NCBI RefSeq assembly: GCF_029168945.1
Contig: NC_083604.1
Span: forward strand, 73,982,211-74,046,210
DNA from: Cannabis sativa
Lineage: Eukaryota > Streptophyta > Magnoliopsida > Rosales > Cannabaceae
Length of the DNA: 64,000 bases
Direction: 5' to 3'
The notes under the pieces were generated by a model, which had not been told where the DNA came from, made no database searches, and was given only the letters and a program-made list of their open reading frames with translations. Shown here piece by piece: positions 35,093 through 47,355 of the stretch. The translations under genes and the position numbers were made by a program. Within the stretch, counting starts at the first letter, position 1, and the number at the start of each line of letters is the position of its first letter.

Positions 35093-35573
35093 CAAATTCT
35101 ACTACAGGCAAGATCAATGTTGATGGTGCCCTTTTTGAGAGAGAAGATACTTAAGGTTTTGGGATGTTGGCTCGAAATTCTTCAGGTAGGCTTCTAGATC
35201 AAGTTTAAAGCGAATTACCATGGCAGTCTTATATATGCAACAGAAGTTATTGAGGCGTTGGGAATAAAAGAGGCTCTTAGCTAGATAAAGAGTAAGAGTT
35301 TGGAATAAAATAATAGAGGTTGATACTGATAGCATGCTCACTGTTCAAATAATTTTTAGTAGTTAACAAATGTCTTCTGTTTTCGGGTTGATTAATTATT
35401 AATGATTGTAAGAATCTGTTATCTTCTCTATATTCTACTAGATTACATTGTATTAGACGAATCAAGTAGCTCATTATGTAGCTAAGATTCTCAGTTTTTC
35501 TCTAATTGTACACGTAGCATTCATGATCATAATGCCTCAGCTAATCTTCAAGTTATTTTGTACTCGGAATGCT
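35093..35573 (+). pseudogene. LINE-type RNase H-like (RVT_3) relic
   Basis: Plus-strand frames give KINVDGALFERED, then GFGMLARNSSGRLLDQV, IEALGIKEAL and IIEVDTDSMLTVQ, then VAHYVAKILSFSLI. These follow the plant RNase H-like pattern KINVDxA, GxGxVxRxxxG, AExxAxxxAL, xxESDs and xxNxxAHxLA. It is the usual C-terminal domain of plant LINE polyproteins or derived single-domain genes. In-frame stops and frame changes show decay. A short A-rich tract after 35600 may mark the retroposon end. Confidence 0.65.
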
Positions 35574-36046
35574 AAATTTCAATGAAGTTGATATATTTCA
35601 TGATGTTAAAAAAAATATTTTCGCCACCATTTTGTTTAGATACATAATTCTACCATAATTACTTATTAAATTAATTTACATTGTTAATTTTTTTATCAAG
35701 AAAGATAATTTTTATTAATCTAACCGAGTCAATTACATCCACAAGGGATCTCTTTTCAAAATAGAAACTTACAACTCTTTTATATTTTTAAGAACAATTT
35801 TATCTATGCTAGACAACTTCTTTTCATGTACAAGATTAAGTTTAATTTACTCGAATTTATACACTTTTTCTTATTTAGATACAAATTTTAATTTAGCCAA
35901 ATGTTATAAATTATACCTACTAACACATTCTTTTTTATGAACATAATATAATTTTTATGATATATTTTAAATATTTTTTTTAATAACAACAAAGTCCAAA
36001 GCAAAACAAAAAAACAAGTCCTCTATACACCATATGTATATATATA
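35574..36046. other. AT-rich intergenic DNA
   Basis: Nothing recognisable beyond A/T-rich sequence between the RNase H relic and the next Helitron. Confidence 0.45.
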
Positions 36047-37564
36047 GTAGCAAAAAGCTACATGCGAGGCACATACACTAAATTTTATGCTAGTTTTTTC
36101 TATGTTATTTGAAAGTGATACAATTAAAAATTAAAGAAAAAATATAATTAGTTATTAGATGAGATTATTATTATGTGTATAGGAAGAAATCACAAATTAA
36201 TTAATCTTATAATCTTAACTTTAATCAAATAGGATTCTAAATATATGAACAATAAATAATCACGTAAAAATAAAAAAAATTATTTAAATAAAGAATTCAA
36301 TATACAGAGTTATATATATGAATCTCATTAATCAAAAATAATTATTCAATATATGAACAATAATTTGTCACGCTATATGTTTCCCAATAAAGAAATCTAC
36401 CGCCTTATATTCAAAAATAAATAATACATGTAATGCAGATCTTTGTAATAGAGTACTTAAAAGAAACAAAACTTCAGTTACCATAATCGTAAAAACTTTA
36501 AGTGAACTAAATAATGACTAAGAAGATCTAAATTACAAAATGAAAATAACATGTCCATATGAGTATGATTTTTTTGCTATATGAGCATGATTGATCTAAG
36601 AGAAAATAGATAAACCTATAAACATATAAATATACTTAATATTAATTTTGACAAAGAAACAATTCAATTATAAACAATTCTAAATATCAGCTTGACAATT
36701 TCAACACACTAATTACTCGTTAAATAACCACAATGTATACATCATGATAATTTTATTTTATTCGATATCAAATGATAGAGATTATTGAGGTTTTTAGCCA
36801 TGAAAAACACACTATGATCAAAAAGTAATGCTCATTAATTATATATTTCAAAGAAACCCAAATTTCCATGAATGTCCCTAATAAGATATAAACAATAAAG
36901 TTATAAATTAAAAAAAAAAAAGTAGCAAAATTTCAGTTAATATAACAAATAGAACAAATTGAAGATTTATACAATATTGAAATTTTAACTCTTAGAGGCC
37001 ATTAGCGAAGGGACGAAACTCGTTAGATCCCCTAGTAGAACACTACCTTAATGGTCTGAACACAAAAATTGTAGAAATCAAAATATGAATAAATTAGCAT
37101 CATCAACAAAAGGAAAATTAAAGGGAAAAAACTTAATAATTACGTGACAAATAATTATTAATTTAATTAAAAAGTTGAGATTATATAAGACTAATTCAAA
37201 TTATTGTTCATATATTGATTAATCCCATTAATCAATATATGAACAATAGTTTGAATTAATCTTATAATCTTAACTTTAATCAAATAGGGTTTAGAAAAAA
37301 GGCATAAATAATCAAATAGGGTTAGAAATATGGTAATTAAAGAAAATCTAGAACCCTATTTTTTTTTTTTTTGAATTTAATGAGATTTATTTTATTTTAA
37401 TTTTATTATATATAAATAAAAAGTGACACATGAATTTCTCGTAAACCATTTTATTTTTAATAATAAACTATTTTATTTTTAATATAAATAAAAAGTCATC
37501 CATAAATTTTTCATAAACTAAAAATTTTGTTACGTAAGCACACTTTATACAGAGATAGAATAGA
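36047..37564 (-). mobile_element. 1.5-kb non-autonomous Helitron
   Basis: On the minus strand it starts TCTATTCTATCTCTGTATAA at 37564 after host A. It ends with a GTGCCTCGCATGT-type hairpin (one arm mutated), a TTTTTG spacer and CTAC at 36050-36047, where CTAG is expected. The last 110 bp match the partial Helitron at 1-146. The interior repeats an ATTAATCTTATAATCTTAAC segment (36199 and 37254) and holds a long hairpin at 37171-37277. No coding sequence was recognised. Confidence 0.8.
37171..37277. repeat. Long hairpin, ~51-bp arms with 3-nt loop
   Basis: The left arm 37171-37223 and right arm 37227-37277 are nearly perfect complements around CCC. Central arm sequence is TTGTTCATATATTGATTAAT against ATTAATCAATATATGAACAA. 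Mismatches are few and lie away from the loop. Confidence 0.9.
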
Positions 37565-38178
37565 TATGTATATAAAAAGTACTCTTTCCATTTTTTTTAT
37601 CAATTCTTTTTAAGCAGTAGTTTTCTTTTAACCAAAAATAAAAAATTACATGTAAATATACATACTACCATATTATATAATCTCTATTTAACTTTAATTT
37701 TATTGGTAAAAAAATTACCATATATATGGTGGGTGGAAGTGGAAGAAGAGGTGGGCAAAATTATGGGCAAACGCACAGAGAAATATAAAAATGTGAAAAT
37801 AATAAGAAGCGTTCTGAGAAGTTTAATAATGTACTACTGCATTTGATGATCCATATTCCATACACTAGTATAGTAGTACCCCACTATATATGTATTTATT
37901 TATAAACCTTTTCTTTATTTTATTTTAGTGTTTGGTTGGTACTATATATTCTACTTTCTATTTAATAATATCTTCCTATAGGCTATACTTATTGCCATTT
38001 GCATGCTTAATGCTTATACTTTCATAAGCCTTATCCCTATATATACCAAAAAAAACTTCTCAAAAATATATTAGATTTTTTTATTGATTATAAAATGTTG
38101 GCCAATTAATATATTCATGTTAATAATACGGTGAAACATCAGCTCATCTCACCTAGTCCCTATTAATCTATTTATATA
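37565..38178. other. AT-rich intergenic DNA
   Basis: No genes or paired terminal repeats were recognised in this interval. Confidence 0.45.
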
Positions 38179-38650
38179 GGGAAATTTGAATTTCCATACT
38201 TACAAAATTCCATTATTTTTTTCCTAAATACATACTTACTAAAATTGCTAATATATGCCAATTTTACTAATTTTCCAACCCCTCTCTCTTCGTCTCTCTC
38301 AAACTGGAAAAAAAAAAAAAAAAAAAACTCCAGTAATGGTGTGTAGTGACTCAGAGAAGCGGAGGAGGAGTGTAGAGTGAGAACTTCAAGCCCGGCCCAT
38401 TCAATTTGAAGACATAATTGACTTTGACTTTGGTTTTTCAACTGTATACAATAGTTTTTTTTTCCTTCGGAAATGGAGTAAATACTGTGTTTTTTTTTTC
38501 CCCAGTTTTAGAGAGACGAAGAGAGAGGGGTTGGGGGGCTGGGGTTAGTTTTGGAAAATTAATAAAATTGGCATATATTAGTAATTTTAGTAAGTATGTA
38601 TTTAGAAAAAAAATAATGGGATTTTGTAAGTATGGAAATTCAAATTTCCC
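38179..38650. mobile_element. Foldback MITE with ~130-bp terminal inverted repeats
   Basis: The left arm from 38179 (GGGAAATTTGAATTTCCATA) to about 38310 is the inverted complement of about 38510-38650. The arms include an AGAGAGACGAAGAGAGAGGGG stretch in one and its complement in the other. TTTATATA flanks both sides (38171-38178, 38651-38658). The unique middle is about 200 bp with poly(A/T). Open frames in the two arms are mirror shadows. Length and arm size fit a Mutator-like or foldback MITE. Confidence 0.88.
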
Positions 38651-38936
38651 TTTATATATATATATATGGATGTAATTTTATAATGAGTATTACTATAAAT
38701 GAGTATTATTAATAAAATTTGAGTTTCTATAATTAATTTTACTATTTATTTTAAAAATAATTCTTTATTTTTGTATTATATAATTGAGATTGTTCAATGG
38801 CGGCCCAAAAAAAATAAAAAATAATAAAAAAAAAAGTTGAATTTGAATTAGGAAAATATGGATAAAAATAATGTTAAATATAAACATATTTTTGATATAG
38901 GTATAATTTTTTTTTTTTAATTAAGCAGTAAAATTA

Positions 38937-39305
38937 GAGTAAATACCATTTTGGACCCTGTGTTTTGCAAAAGTTACAGATTGGACCCTGTGTTTTGTTA
39001 AATGACAAAATGGACCCTATATTTTCTAAAATGGTAAAAATAGGACCCTGAGCTTAATTTTAGATAACTTTTTTTTTTTTTTAATATAACCAACTTGAAG
39101 ATAATTTCTAATACGAACAGATACAAAAAATGTAAACAGTTTTGTCATAGTACTTTTAGATTGAATTATAATTAAACTTTAAAAATCATTTCAGGATCCT
39201 ATTTGTACTATTTTAGAAAATACAGGGTCCATTTTGTAATTTAACAAAATACAGGGTCCAATTAGTAATTTTTACAAAATATAAGGTCTAAAATGATATT
39301 TACCC
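38937..39305. mobile_element. Mutator-type MITE, 369 bp, 9-bp target duplication
   Basis: The left end GAGTAAATACCATTTTGGAC and the right end in reverse complement GGGTAAATATCATTTTAGAC open long inverted repeats. Each arm contains three spaced GGACCCTGTGTTTTG-like units. Flanks GTAAAATTA (38928-38936) and GTAAACTTA (39306-39314) are a 9-bp duplication with one mismatch, typical of Mutator-like elements. Confidence 0.88.
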
Positions 39306-39802
39306 GTAAACTTAACTACACACTTTTAATATTTCTTTTATTATAAGTCATTAAATTAAAAGTTAATTTTAAAAAATTAATATTTTTAAAATAGACATTT
39401 AATTATATTTATTTTTTGAAAGTTCCCATTAATTATCCATTAAAAAATAATTCATATATATTTTTATATATAGGGATTCTTTTATATGACATTCTAAAAA
39501 GACTCTATTGGTGAGAGTATATGGGAAACTATAAAAAGTTAGCACCTCATTTAATGAAGTTATATTTTGTTTATATGAAAAACACTAGATTGTTGAGCAT
39601 CTTTATTTTTAAATTATTTTTTATTTTTTAACATATATTTTTTTTTGTTTTGTTAGTTTCTCTCTCGGTTTTCTCTCTCTAAAATTTTATGCACCCACTC
39701 TGTTTTACAAACCATCGACAAATCCAACCACTATATCCATCAATGAACCCAACTATCACCTCCTTCAATAAACCCAACTTCTAATCAAATTCTTAATTTT
39801 TT

Positions 39803-39887
<85 letters not shown>

Positions 39888-40330
39888 CTTCTGCTGTAAT
39901 TTAGAAATCCACAATAGATTAGATAAATATTACTTAAATGGAAATTACACAAATATCATTAATTAGTTAAGTAATTTGAAAAGTTTTGCTACCAATGATT
40001 AAATATAACTGTAACAACAATTGAAAGAGTTTAACCGCAAAACACTCATCAAATTTTAACTCAATACCCTTAATATTATTATCATCTTTTATTTGCAATA
40101 TTATTATCATATTTTATTTGCTAAGTATAAATTTATTAAATAAGTCAATTGTGCCAAATGCATATCATTAACTTGTAGGTTAGGAATAACTTCATAAATA
40201 GCCACTTTTTATTGTTACTTGACTTGAAATTAATATTCATAGGAGTCATATAATTAGTTTTAGCTACTTTTTATAGATACATTAATTAATTAAGCTATAC
40301 ACTTTTTACACTACTTAATCACTATTTCTT
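39306..40330. other. Intergenic DNA with a long (CT)n tract
   Basis: A CT run of about 38 repeats occupies 39807-39883. The rest is AT-rich with no recognised feature. Confidence 0.6.
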
Positions 40331-40640
40331 ATCTTTATTTATTTATTTATTTATTTTTATAGGAAAGATGTTTCATTAAGCAAACTAGAAAATGAAATGA
40401 CAATAAAATTAGCAAATCCAACACAATGATAGGATGAGCAACTAAGGAAACACTCACATTCTTAAGAAACTGAAGCTTTGGTGTCCAAAGCGAATTTAGC
40501 TAAACAATGAAAATGCGATTATCTTCTCTACCAACAAAACAAAAACCTCAAGATCGGAATTTCCTACTTAAGTCTATAATCCTCAATGATGTCAACAATA
40601 CCACAAGAATTTTTCAGTAATCTAAAGGGCATGCTTGCAA
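40330..40640 (-). pseudogene. Possible LINE RNase H-like 3' relic
   Basis: The minus strand encodes broken pieces such as GREDNRI, LAKFALDTKAS and SLLNETSF. These are reminiscent of the NRVAHxLAKFAL region and tail of plant RNase H-like domains. It follows a TTTATTTATTTA tract that could be a decayed tail. The match is weak. Confidence 0.35.
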
Positions 40641-42400
40641 TCCAACTCAAGAAAGTAATTATAAATTATGTAATCGACATAATAAGTTACACATTTTGAA
40701 TTTTGAATTTTTATACCATTACTACTATATGAATATGATAGATTTTCAAGACTATTAGTATTATTATAAAATATTATATTATTATTAGTGTAATTAAATT
40801 TTAAATCTTACGTATATATATTAATTAAATATTATGTCATAGTAGTATTAGGCACTATTAATACCTAGTATTAACACACTTATTAAATAAGCCAACTTTG
40901 AATTATCACAAAAAATTGTCATCCTTACTTACAACATGATAAAAAGACCATAAGTGAAAGAAAGAGAATAATAAATTTATAAATTCTATTTTATTATAAG
41001 TGGTAGTATGGTTGTGTAGGTTGGTAGTAATTATTATATTAAGTTTATCTATTTATTTTGGGGAGTTTGAATATCTAAAAATCTAAACTTAAGATCAAAG
41101 TTCACTAGCTTCTTACACTAATTTATCAATTATATCCTTAGTTTGGCCTTAGGGTTGGGTCTTATTACATTGTGTTTTGAATAAAGTTTTGGCCTAATTC
41201 ATAATATTTAATATTTTAATTATTGGTTTTTTTAACCATTATTGTATTGCAAAAAGCAATTTATAAAAATATATAGGTGCCGTTCTTCCAAATATGTCAT
41301 CTTGGTCCTTTGACTTTTAGCAATGAATTTGATATTGGTTGGGATGTCATTAACTTCTTAAATTACAATAAGAGATGATAATGATCATTAAAACGCTATT
41401 ATGAAAAGGCCACATGTTTTTTTTTAATAAAGATTATTTATATATTAACATGAATATTATTATCAAAACTAAATTAAATAAGTTTAGCAAAAAAAAAAAA
41501 ATTAAAATAAAAAACTAAATTCAATAAATAAATAGTATTGTTCGTAGGAGTGCACAAAATGAGTATGTAAATTAAAATTAATATAATTAACAATTCTAAT
41601 ACTATGATAATATTTCTCATCGTACCTTATCACGAATTACTGATAACATTATAACTTAATTAGGTTTCCTTTGACTAAAATTAGCCCTAAACTTTTTTTT
41701 TAGCTTATTCAACTCAAATTGACTTATAAATCCCAATATTATTCTAAAATGATTTAATTTTCTTCTCTTCAAAAAAAAAAAAATGATTCAATTTTTCATT
41801 AATTAAATTTAGTTAGGAAAGTCTAGTCATGACACTTGTGAAATTTCCACGTACTAATTCCACGTGTCAAATTCTCTGTACAAACAAACAATCATCCAAC
41901 ATTGATTATAAATATATAAATAAATTTGCAAAAATACATTTTTATTTATTATGTAATCAATATCGTTTCTAACTTTCTATTGTCATTATTTTCGAATTGT
42001 TGTTATTAGTTAGTACAAACTCAGAGGAGCATTTCATTTCTGTTTTCAAATTTTATTTAAACAGAGTTTTAAAAAATGAAATTGATTTTTTAAAAAAAAA
42101 ACATTGCAATTATCAAAACAAATAACAATTATTAACTCAAATGTTATTTATTTATTTATGATAATGGAAATGAAAGTAATAAAATAAAAGTCAAAAAGTC
42201 AAAAAGTCATATTAGATAGTTTGGGTACTCAAAATTCCGCCTCACACGCCTCAGGTCTTGTGCTGTGCGTTAAATTTTGGTTCTTTAAAAACTTGGACTG
42301 TATCCCATGACGGCATCTCCCCGTACAAAATATTTATTTTATTTTATTTTAATTAAATAATTTAATTTTAAATAAAGTTGGAACAAGAAGACTAGACTAT
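40641..42400. other. Intergenic DNA upstream of the sulfotransferase-like gene
   Basis: AT-rich, without exons or recognised transposon ends. A G-box/ABRE-like CACGTG (in CCACGTGTC) is at 41861-41866, about 870 bp upstream of the next ATG. Whether it acts on that gene is unknown. Confidence 0.45.
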
Positions 42401-42609
42401 CTCCTCCACTATACAATTAGAGAGCCTTTGGTGGAAGAAACTAGGAGAACGATTCTTCAATCCCACAAAAAGTTTCCATACTACAAACAAACACTTTCTG
42501 ACAATATCCCTTTTCATCTTCTATCTTCTTTTCTTTTTTAATTTCTGAAACAAAGAGAAAAAGCTCTGAAAGCCAGAACCTTTACTCTTCTGGAGCTCTC
42601 TAAGGTTTA

Positions 42610-42650
42610 ATGGTGGTTTAATGCTCACTGAGATTTTGGTTGAGTATTAA
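42610..42650 (+). promoter_or_regulatory. Two short upstream ORFs overlapping at TAATG
   Basis: ATG GTG GTT TAA at 42610-42621 shares its last A with a second ATG at 42621 opening a 9-codon frame that ends TAA at 42650. Both precede the main ATG (42734). If the transcript starts upstream and is unspliced here, they could reduce translation of the main frame. A pyrimidine-rich stretch follows at about 42678-42722. Confidence 0.45.
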
Positions 42651-42733
42651 CTGTGTCTGAGCTTTGTTTTGCTCACCCTTTTCTCCGTTTTCTCTCCCTT
42701 TCTCTCTCTCACTCTCTCTTTATTTGTTTAACA

Positions 42734-44975
42734 ATGGCTGAGTATATATGTTTACTGAACCAGGTTCGTTTACTTTCCTTTTTGCAGTACCCATATTTAA
42801 ATATTAATTTTATATATTTGTGGGCGTTTTGTTTAAATCTCTGAAATTGTTGTTCTTTAGTCGGTTCTTTCAGTTTGTGGGTACGGAAGATAAATGTTCA
42901 TGGGGGGCTTTAGAAATGTGCTTCCTTTTTCCTTGCATGACCGATCTGGACTTAGATAGTTTCAGAATAATTTATTTTATAATCAGAGTTAACCCATTTT
43001 AAATCTATTTATCTTAGTCTAGAAAAGTTAAACTTTTGAACTTTTCTGTAGGATTTTAGTAGTGGTACTCTTATTTACATACTAAATTATTGTACTTAGG
43101 TACCCTTAAATCTTTAATCTTTGACACTTTGTACATTGATGATTAGAACTCTTTAGTAATCTTCCATTTATGGCTTTTGTTGATTTAGCTCTTTCATTTT
43201 CTTTATTGTTGGCAGGATTCTATCATTATTAAGGCTCCTAAGAAAAACACCCTCTTGTTGAGGATGTTAGTATTGGTGTTTGCCATGGTTTGTGGAGTTT
43301 ATATCTGCTCAATATGTGTGAAGCAGATCAATTTTCAAACCCTTACCTCAAATCAAAGCATCCAAGTTGTGGAAAGTCCTTGTCTTGATAATGGAATTAA
43401 GCTACTGGAATACCCTCATGTGCATTATCCCAACCCCAAAACCTTTAGCAGGTAGCTAATCAAAGGGGTTTCTAGTTCTGATTGTTAAGTTTTGTTTTCG
43501 GTTTTACTGAGTTTGTGTTTTGGTGCTTTTGTAGGGGTGAGTGTGAGCATAATCCTGTTAGGTTCTTCGCTATCTTGTCCATGCAGAGATCGGGAAGTGG
43601 GTGGTTTGAGAGCCTCTTAAATAGTCATATTAATGTAAGTTCTAATGGAGAGATATTTTCTCGTTGGCATAGGAGGCGAAATATTTCTTCCATTGTAGAG
43701 ACTATGGATCAGGTTTATAATTTGGATTGGCAGAGTAGTGCTTCGAAAAATCAGTGCTCTGCAGCAGTTGGCTTCAAGTGGATGCTTAATCAGGTAACTG
43801 TTGGATAATGTCATCTTATAATTATGAATTTATGCTTCATGGAAAATTGAGAATTTGTCTGCATAATGTGAAATATTGGGAACCACTATTCATTCAAGCC
43901 AATTTGTATTGATACTCAAAACTTATATTAAGCAGATGCTGAGACTTTGAAATTTGATTACAAGTCTTTGTTGTGTTAAATTGTACAATTCATTGTTCGA
44001 CTTGATAGACTCTTTCAGTGTTCAAGGTCAAAACTTAGAACCCAACCTTAGTTCTCATGGGTCATGAGATAAATTCAAGCTCAGTTTATGTGTTAGGTTT
44101 ATGAATGCAGCTAGAGCATCTTAGCAAATGGACTGCTACCATTTAAATTTATCATGGAAACTGTTAGTTACTTTCTAGTATTGACTCAAACTTTTAATGT
44201 GTGTATTGTCTCTACCATATAAGGAAGCAGAGTAACCGGGTAAACGAAATTTGTAGCCCCTCTCATGTCTTGCTGTGATTTTTGCAGGGCTTGATGGAGC
44301 ATCATAAAGAAATAGCCGATTACTTTAACCGTAGGGGTGTTTCTGCAATATTTCTCTTCCGTAAGAATTTATTACGTCGGATGGTCTCAGATCTTGCCAA
44401 TTCGTATGATCGATATGCTAAGCTATTGAATGGAACTCACAAGGCTCATGTACATTCGGCCGAGGAGGTTCTTTTCTGTCTTATCTATTTTATTTTATTG
44501 AGTTCATTTATCATGATGAATATTCTTCAATTCCTGCTTTAAACTTCTTGTAGGCTGAAAAACTGTCAACATACAAGCCAGTAATCAATTCTACATCTTT
44601 GATCAATGATCTGGTGAAAATGGAGTTAGCAACTAAGGCGGCTTTGGCATCCTTTAACACCACTAGACACATAGTTTTGTACTACGAGGATGTTGTGAAG
44701 AACCCTGCTGTAAGTTTTCTCTAGGAACCTTAGTTGTTGATCGTTTTTTACCCTACACCGAGTTACATCTACTGAGATTTATCCTCCTATTTCATATTTT
44801 TCAACAGAAACTGAACGAAGTTCAAGTGTTTCTTGGACTACCAGTGATGGAGCTAAAGAGCCATCAGGTGAAAATACACAAAGGATCACTATCAGACCAC
44901 ATCAAGAACTGGGATGATGTCAACAGGACACTTAGTGGAACAACATACGAGCATTTTCTCTACTCTGATTATTAA
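42734..44975 (+). CDS. NodH-like/P-loop sulfotransferase family protein, 342 aa
   Basis: Six exons: 42734-42763, 43216-43451, 43535-43793, 44288-44467, 44554-44709, 44808-44975. All have GT-AG introns with consistent phases, giving 342 residues and a TAA stop. Residues 23-45 form a single hydrophobic segment near the N-terminus, so this is probably a type II protein with a luminal C-terminus. Residues 104-113 (SMQRSGSGWF) fit the PAPS 5'-phosphosulfate-binding loop and 200-209 (RKNLLRRMVS) the 3'-phosphate-binding motif of sulfotransferases. Six N-X-S/T sequons in the C-terminal part suit a Golgi lumen location. It resembles plant proteins annotated as nodulation (NodH)-related P-loop proteins; the acceptor substrate is not known. 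The start is the first ATG in this frame. It is the only intact host gene seen, with transposon-rich DNA on both sides. Confidence 0.9.
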
Positions 44976-45600
44976 TAGTCCCGAGTCCCGAATCTGCTGC
45001 TAACTCCTGGATTGGTGTAAATACCAGCCTAACTTATTATTACACAGAAGCTTGGCTAACAGGGTACCACCGGTCAAGGTTAGAATTTTTTGTGGCTGCA
45101 ACATTTTCTTGGCAATTAGTGTCAACAATTCGTTGATGTGATAATTAGTTCCTTTGATGCTCTCTCTACAAAATTGTACATGTCATTTTGTTCATTTTTC
45201 AAGTTTATTAGAGTTTTTAATCAGAAACTAATTATAATGAAAATGTTTTGAGGACTGTAGGGAGCCCATTTGCTTCAAATCTTATTACATGTTTTATGCA
45301 TTTTCATGAAAAGCTTACCTTGTATTACTATTACACAAAGGCAATGATACTCAAAAGAACTCTTTCAAAGTTGTTGTATAAATAGTCATTCATATACATA
45401 TGCCTTTTTTTTTTTATTAAAGTTCTCCTATCTACTCTCAAAGGGTGCCTTAGAATTCAAATGTAAATTATTACATTTTACTTTACACATGTCATATATA
45501 TATATTATATAATTTAAAATAGAATGTAATTATAAAGTGACTTTGTAATAGGACTTGTGATAATTAAAATGAATTTTCTTATCTAATAATTGAAAGCAGA
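44976..45600. other. 3' UTR and downstream DNA of the sulfotransferase-like gene
   Basis: The first 200-280 bp are less AT-rich and probably 3' UTR. AATGAAAATG near 45235 is a possible near-upstream polyadenylation element. No other gene was seen. Confidence 0.4.
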
Positions 45601-45738
45601 AAAAGAGAAAAGAGAAGGTTTTAAATGAAAAAGAGCAGCACCCGAATAGATATTGAGTCTCAGAACCGAATCTTTGTAGAGCCCACGCAACTTAACACAC
45701 TAATCACACTATGGAGGGTGCAGAGTGAGGAGCCCACC

Positions 45739-45767
45739 ACAAAACGACGAGCGACTCGTCGTTTTGT
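45739..45767. repeat. Perfect 13-bp hairpin, ACAAAACGACGAG / CTCGTCGTTTTGT
   Basis: Arms 45739-45751 and 45755-45767 flank loop CGA. It sits in a GC-richer island (about 45640-45830) that looks like promoter or 5' leader sequence, but no adjacent open gene was found on either strand. Confidence 0.8.
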
Positions 45768-45829
45768 TAAAACGCGGTGACCGACAACGACAATAACTTC
45801 TGTTCCATAAACTCTAAACGGGGGGCTCT

Positions 45830-47111
45830 TCTGTCTTTTCACACTTTTGAAATTTAATATCAAAACAAATTCAGTAACAATCTTTGTCTTGGAGCGCTCT
45901 CATCACATTTTTCTCACTTCCTTTTCCTCTTAAATCATTTATTTATAGTAATATCACTAATATTGAATATGATTTTAGTTTTAAGTACCTGCTGATATTA
46001 AACTGTGTAAACATAGAATTTTCTTTTATAGATTATTAGGCATAAAAGGTACAAACATTGTTTTTAAGGGAAATTGAAGATTTTCTTCTATTTGTAGAAG
46101 TTTATTGTCTATTTTAAGGATATTCTAAGGACATGCAGAGATATTAGGAGAACTAGATAATAAATTTTTAATATTAGGAAAGAAAATCTCAAAACTGAGA
46201 ATTGTGATTTTCGACCCACGAAGAGAAGAAAACATATACAACAAATATTTAATTACATGAGGTATTATTTTTTGTAAAAAAAAAATTATATTTTTATGTT
46301 TAGAGAATTTTTTTTTTACATTTTTACGGTTTTCATAAAAACAACACGAAAATAACATAAAAGTAACAAAAAAAGAATCTAAATAACATCAAAACAACAA
46401 CAAAAAATAACATACATATAACAAAAAATCAACAACAAATTAACAAGAGTACAACATAAAAAGACCGTATTTTCTGTAAATAAAATAAAAAAAAAATTGT
46501 AAAAAAATTGTAAGAAAATTTAAAATTTCGTAAAATCGTATTTTTGTAATTTTTTTTTTTTTGTTGTTTTGGTGTATTTGTGAAATAATCCCTATTTAAT
46601 ATCTATCCAAAAAAAAAAAAAAAGAGAAAAGGTCTTGTTTAGGGTTTCTAGTGGTTTGATACCTATAATTCTTGAGGAAATTACATAAAATGTTATTTTT
46701 TTTCTTAATAAGTTTGATAAATGTAATTTTTTCTTTCAATTTTGTGTATTTTTTATGGCTATTTCTATAATTCTAAATTGTACATTTTTATGATTTTTTT
46801 TCCACATATATTTTTAGAAAAATTATAACAATTTTAAAATAATGGTATGCCAATATAGACTTAGCTACTTTGAACATTAATAATAAGTTACCATCATATC
46901 ACTAATAAAAAAAATTAATAGTGGTAATTGATTAGTGGGTAGTGCCTCATCAATATTTAAAAGGGGGATTTTTATTTTTATAGTTTTTAAGACATAATTT
47001 GTATAAATATGTTTGCTTTTTCAAAAAAATTATTCTATGGGATTTTTAAAAAAAAAATTTAAAAATATAGGGAAACAGTATCAAGTAATTAGTTACCCTA
47101 AGCAGAGATAA
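45830..47111. other. AT-rich intergenic DNA
   Basis: Includes an AACAACA/AAATAACA-rich low-complexity stretch at 46330-46460. No exons or terminal repeats were recognised. Confidence 0.45.
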
Positions 47112-47355
47112 GTTGAAAAATACCTTTTTTTTGTACCTATTAATCAAAAACACCCTTATATTATATTTTATTAATATATACCCACTTTTTTGAGTGGATT
47201 GCCCAATACACCCTCACTCTTTACTTAAGTGTAACATATAATTTACATTAATCTAAGGGGTTTAATGGGGACATCATCTATAAAAGTGGGTATATCTTAA
47301 AGATTATAAAAATGGAGGTAAAAATTAAAACAAGTATGGGTATACCATATAATTT
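47112..47355. repeat. Dispersed repeat, copy 2 (partner at 7660)
   Basis: Same orientation and landmarks as 7660-7897: GATTGCCCAAT, CACCCTCACTCT, ACATCATCTATAAAA, GGGTATATCTTAAAGA. This copy extends a few bases further on the right (GGGTATACCATATAATTTCC). Confidence 0.7.

Noticed and set aside
38172..38675. Two similar open frames on opposite strands
   Set aside because: They are mirror images caused by the MITE's inverted arms.
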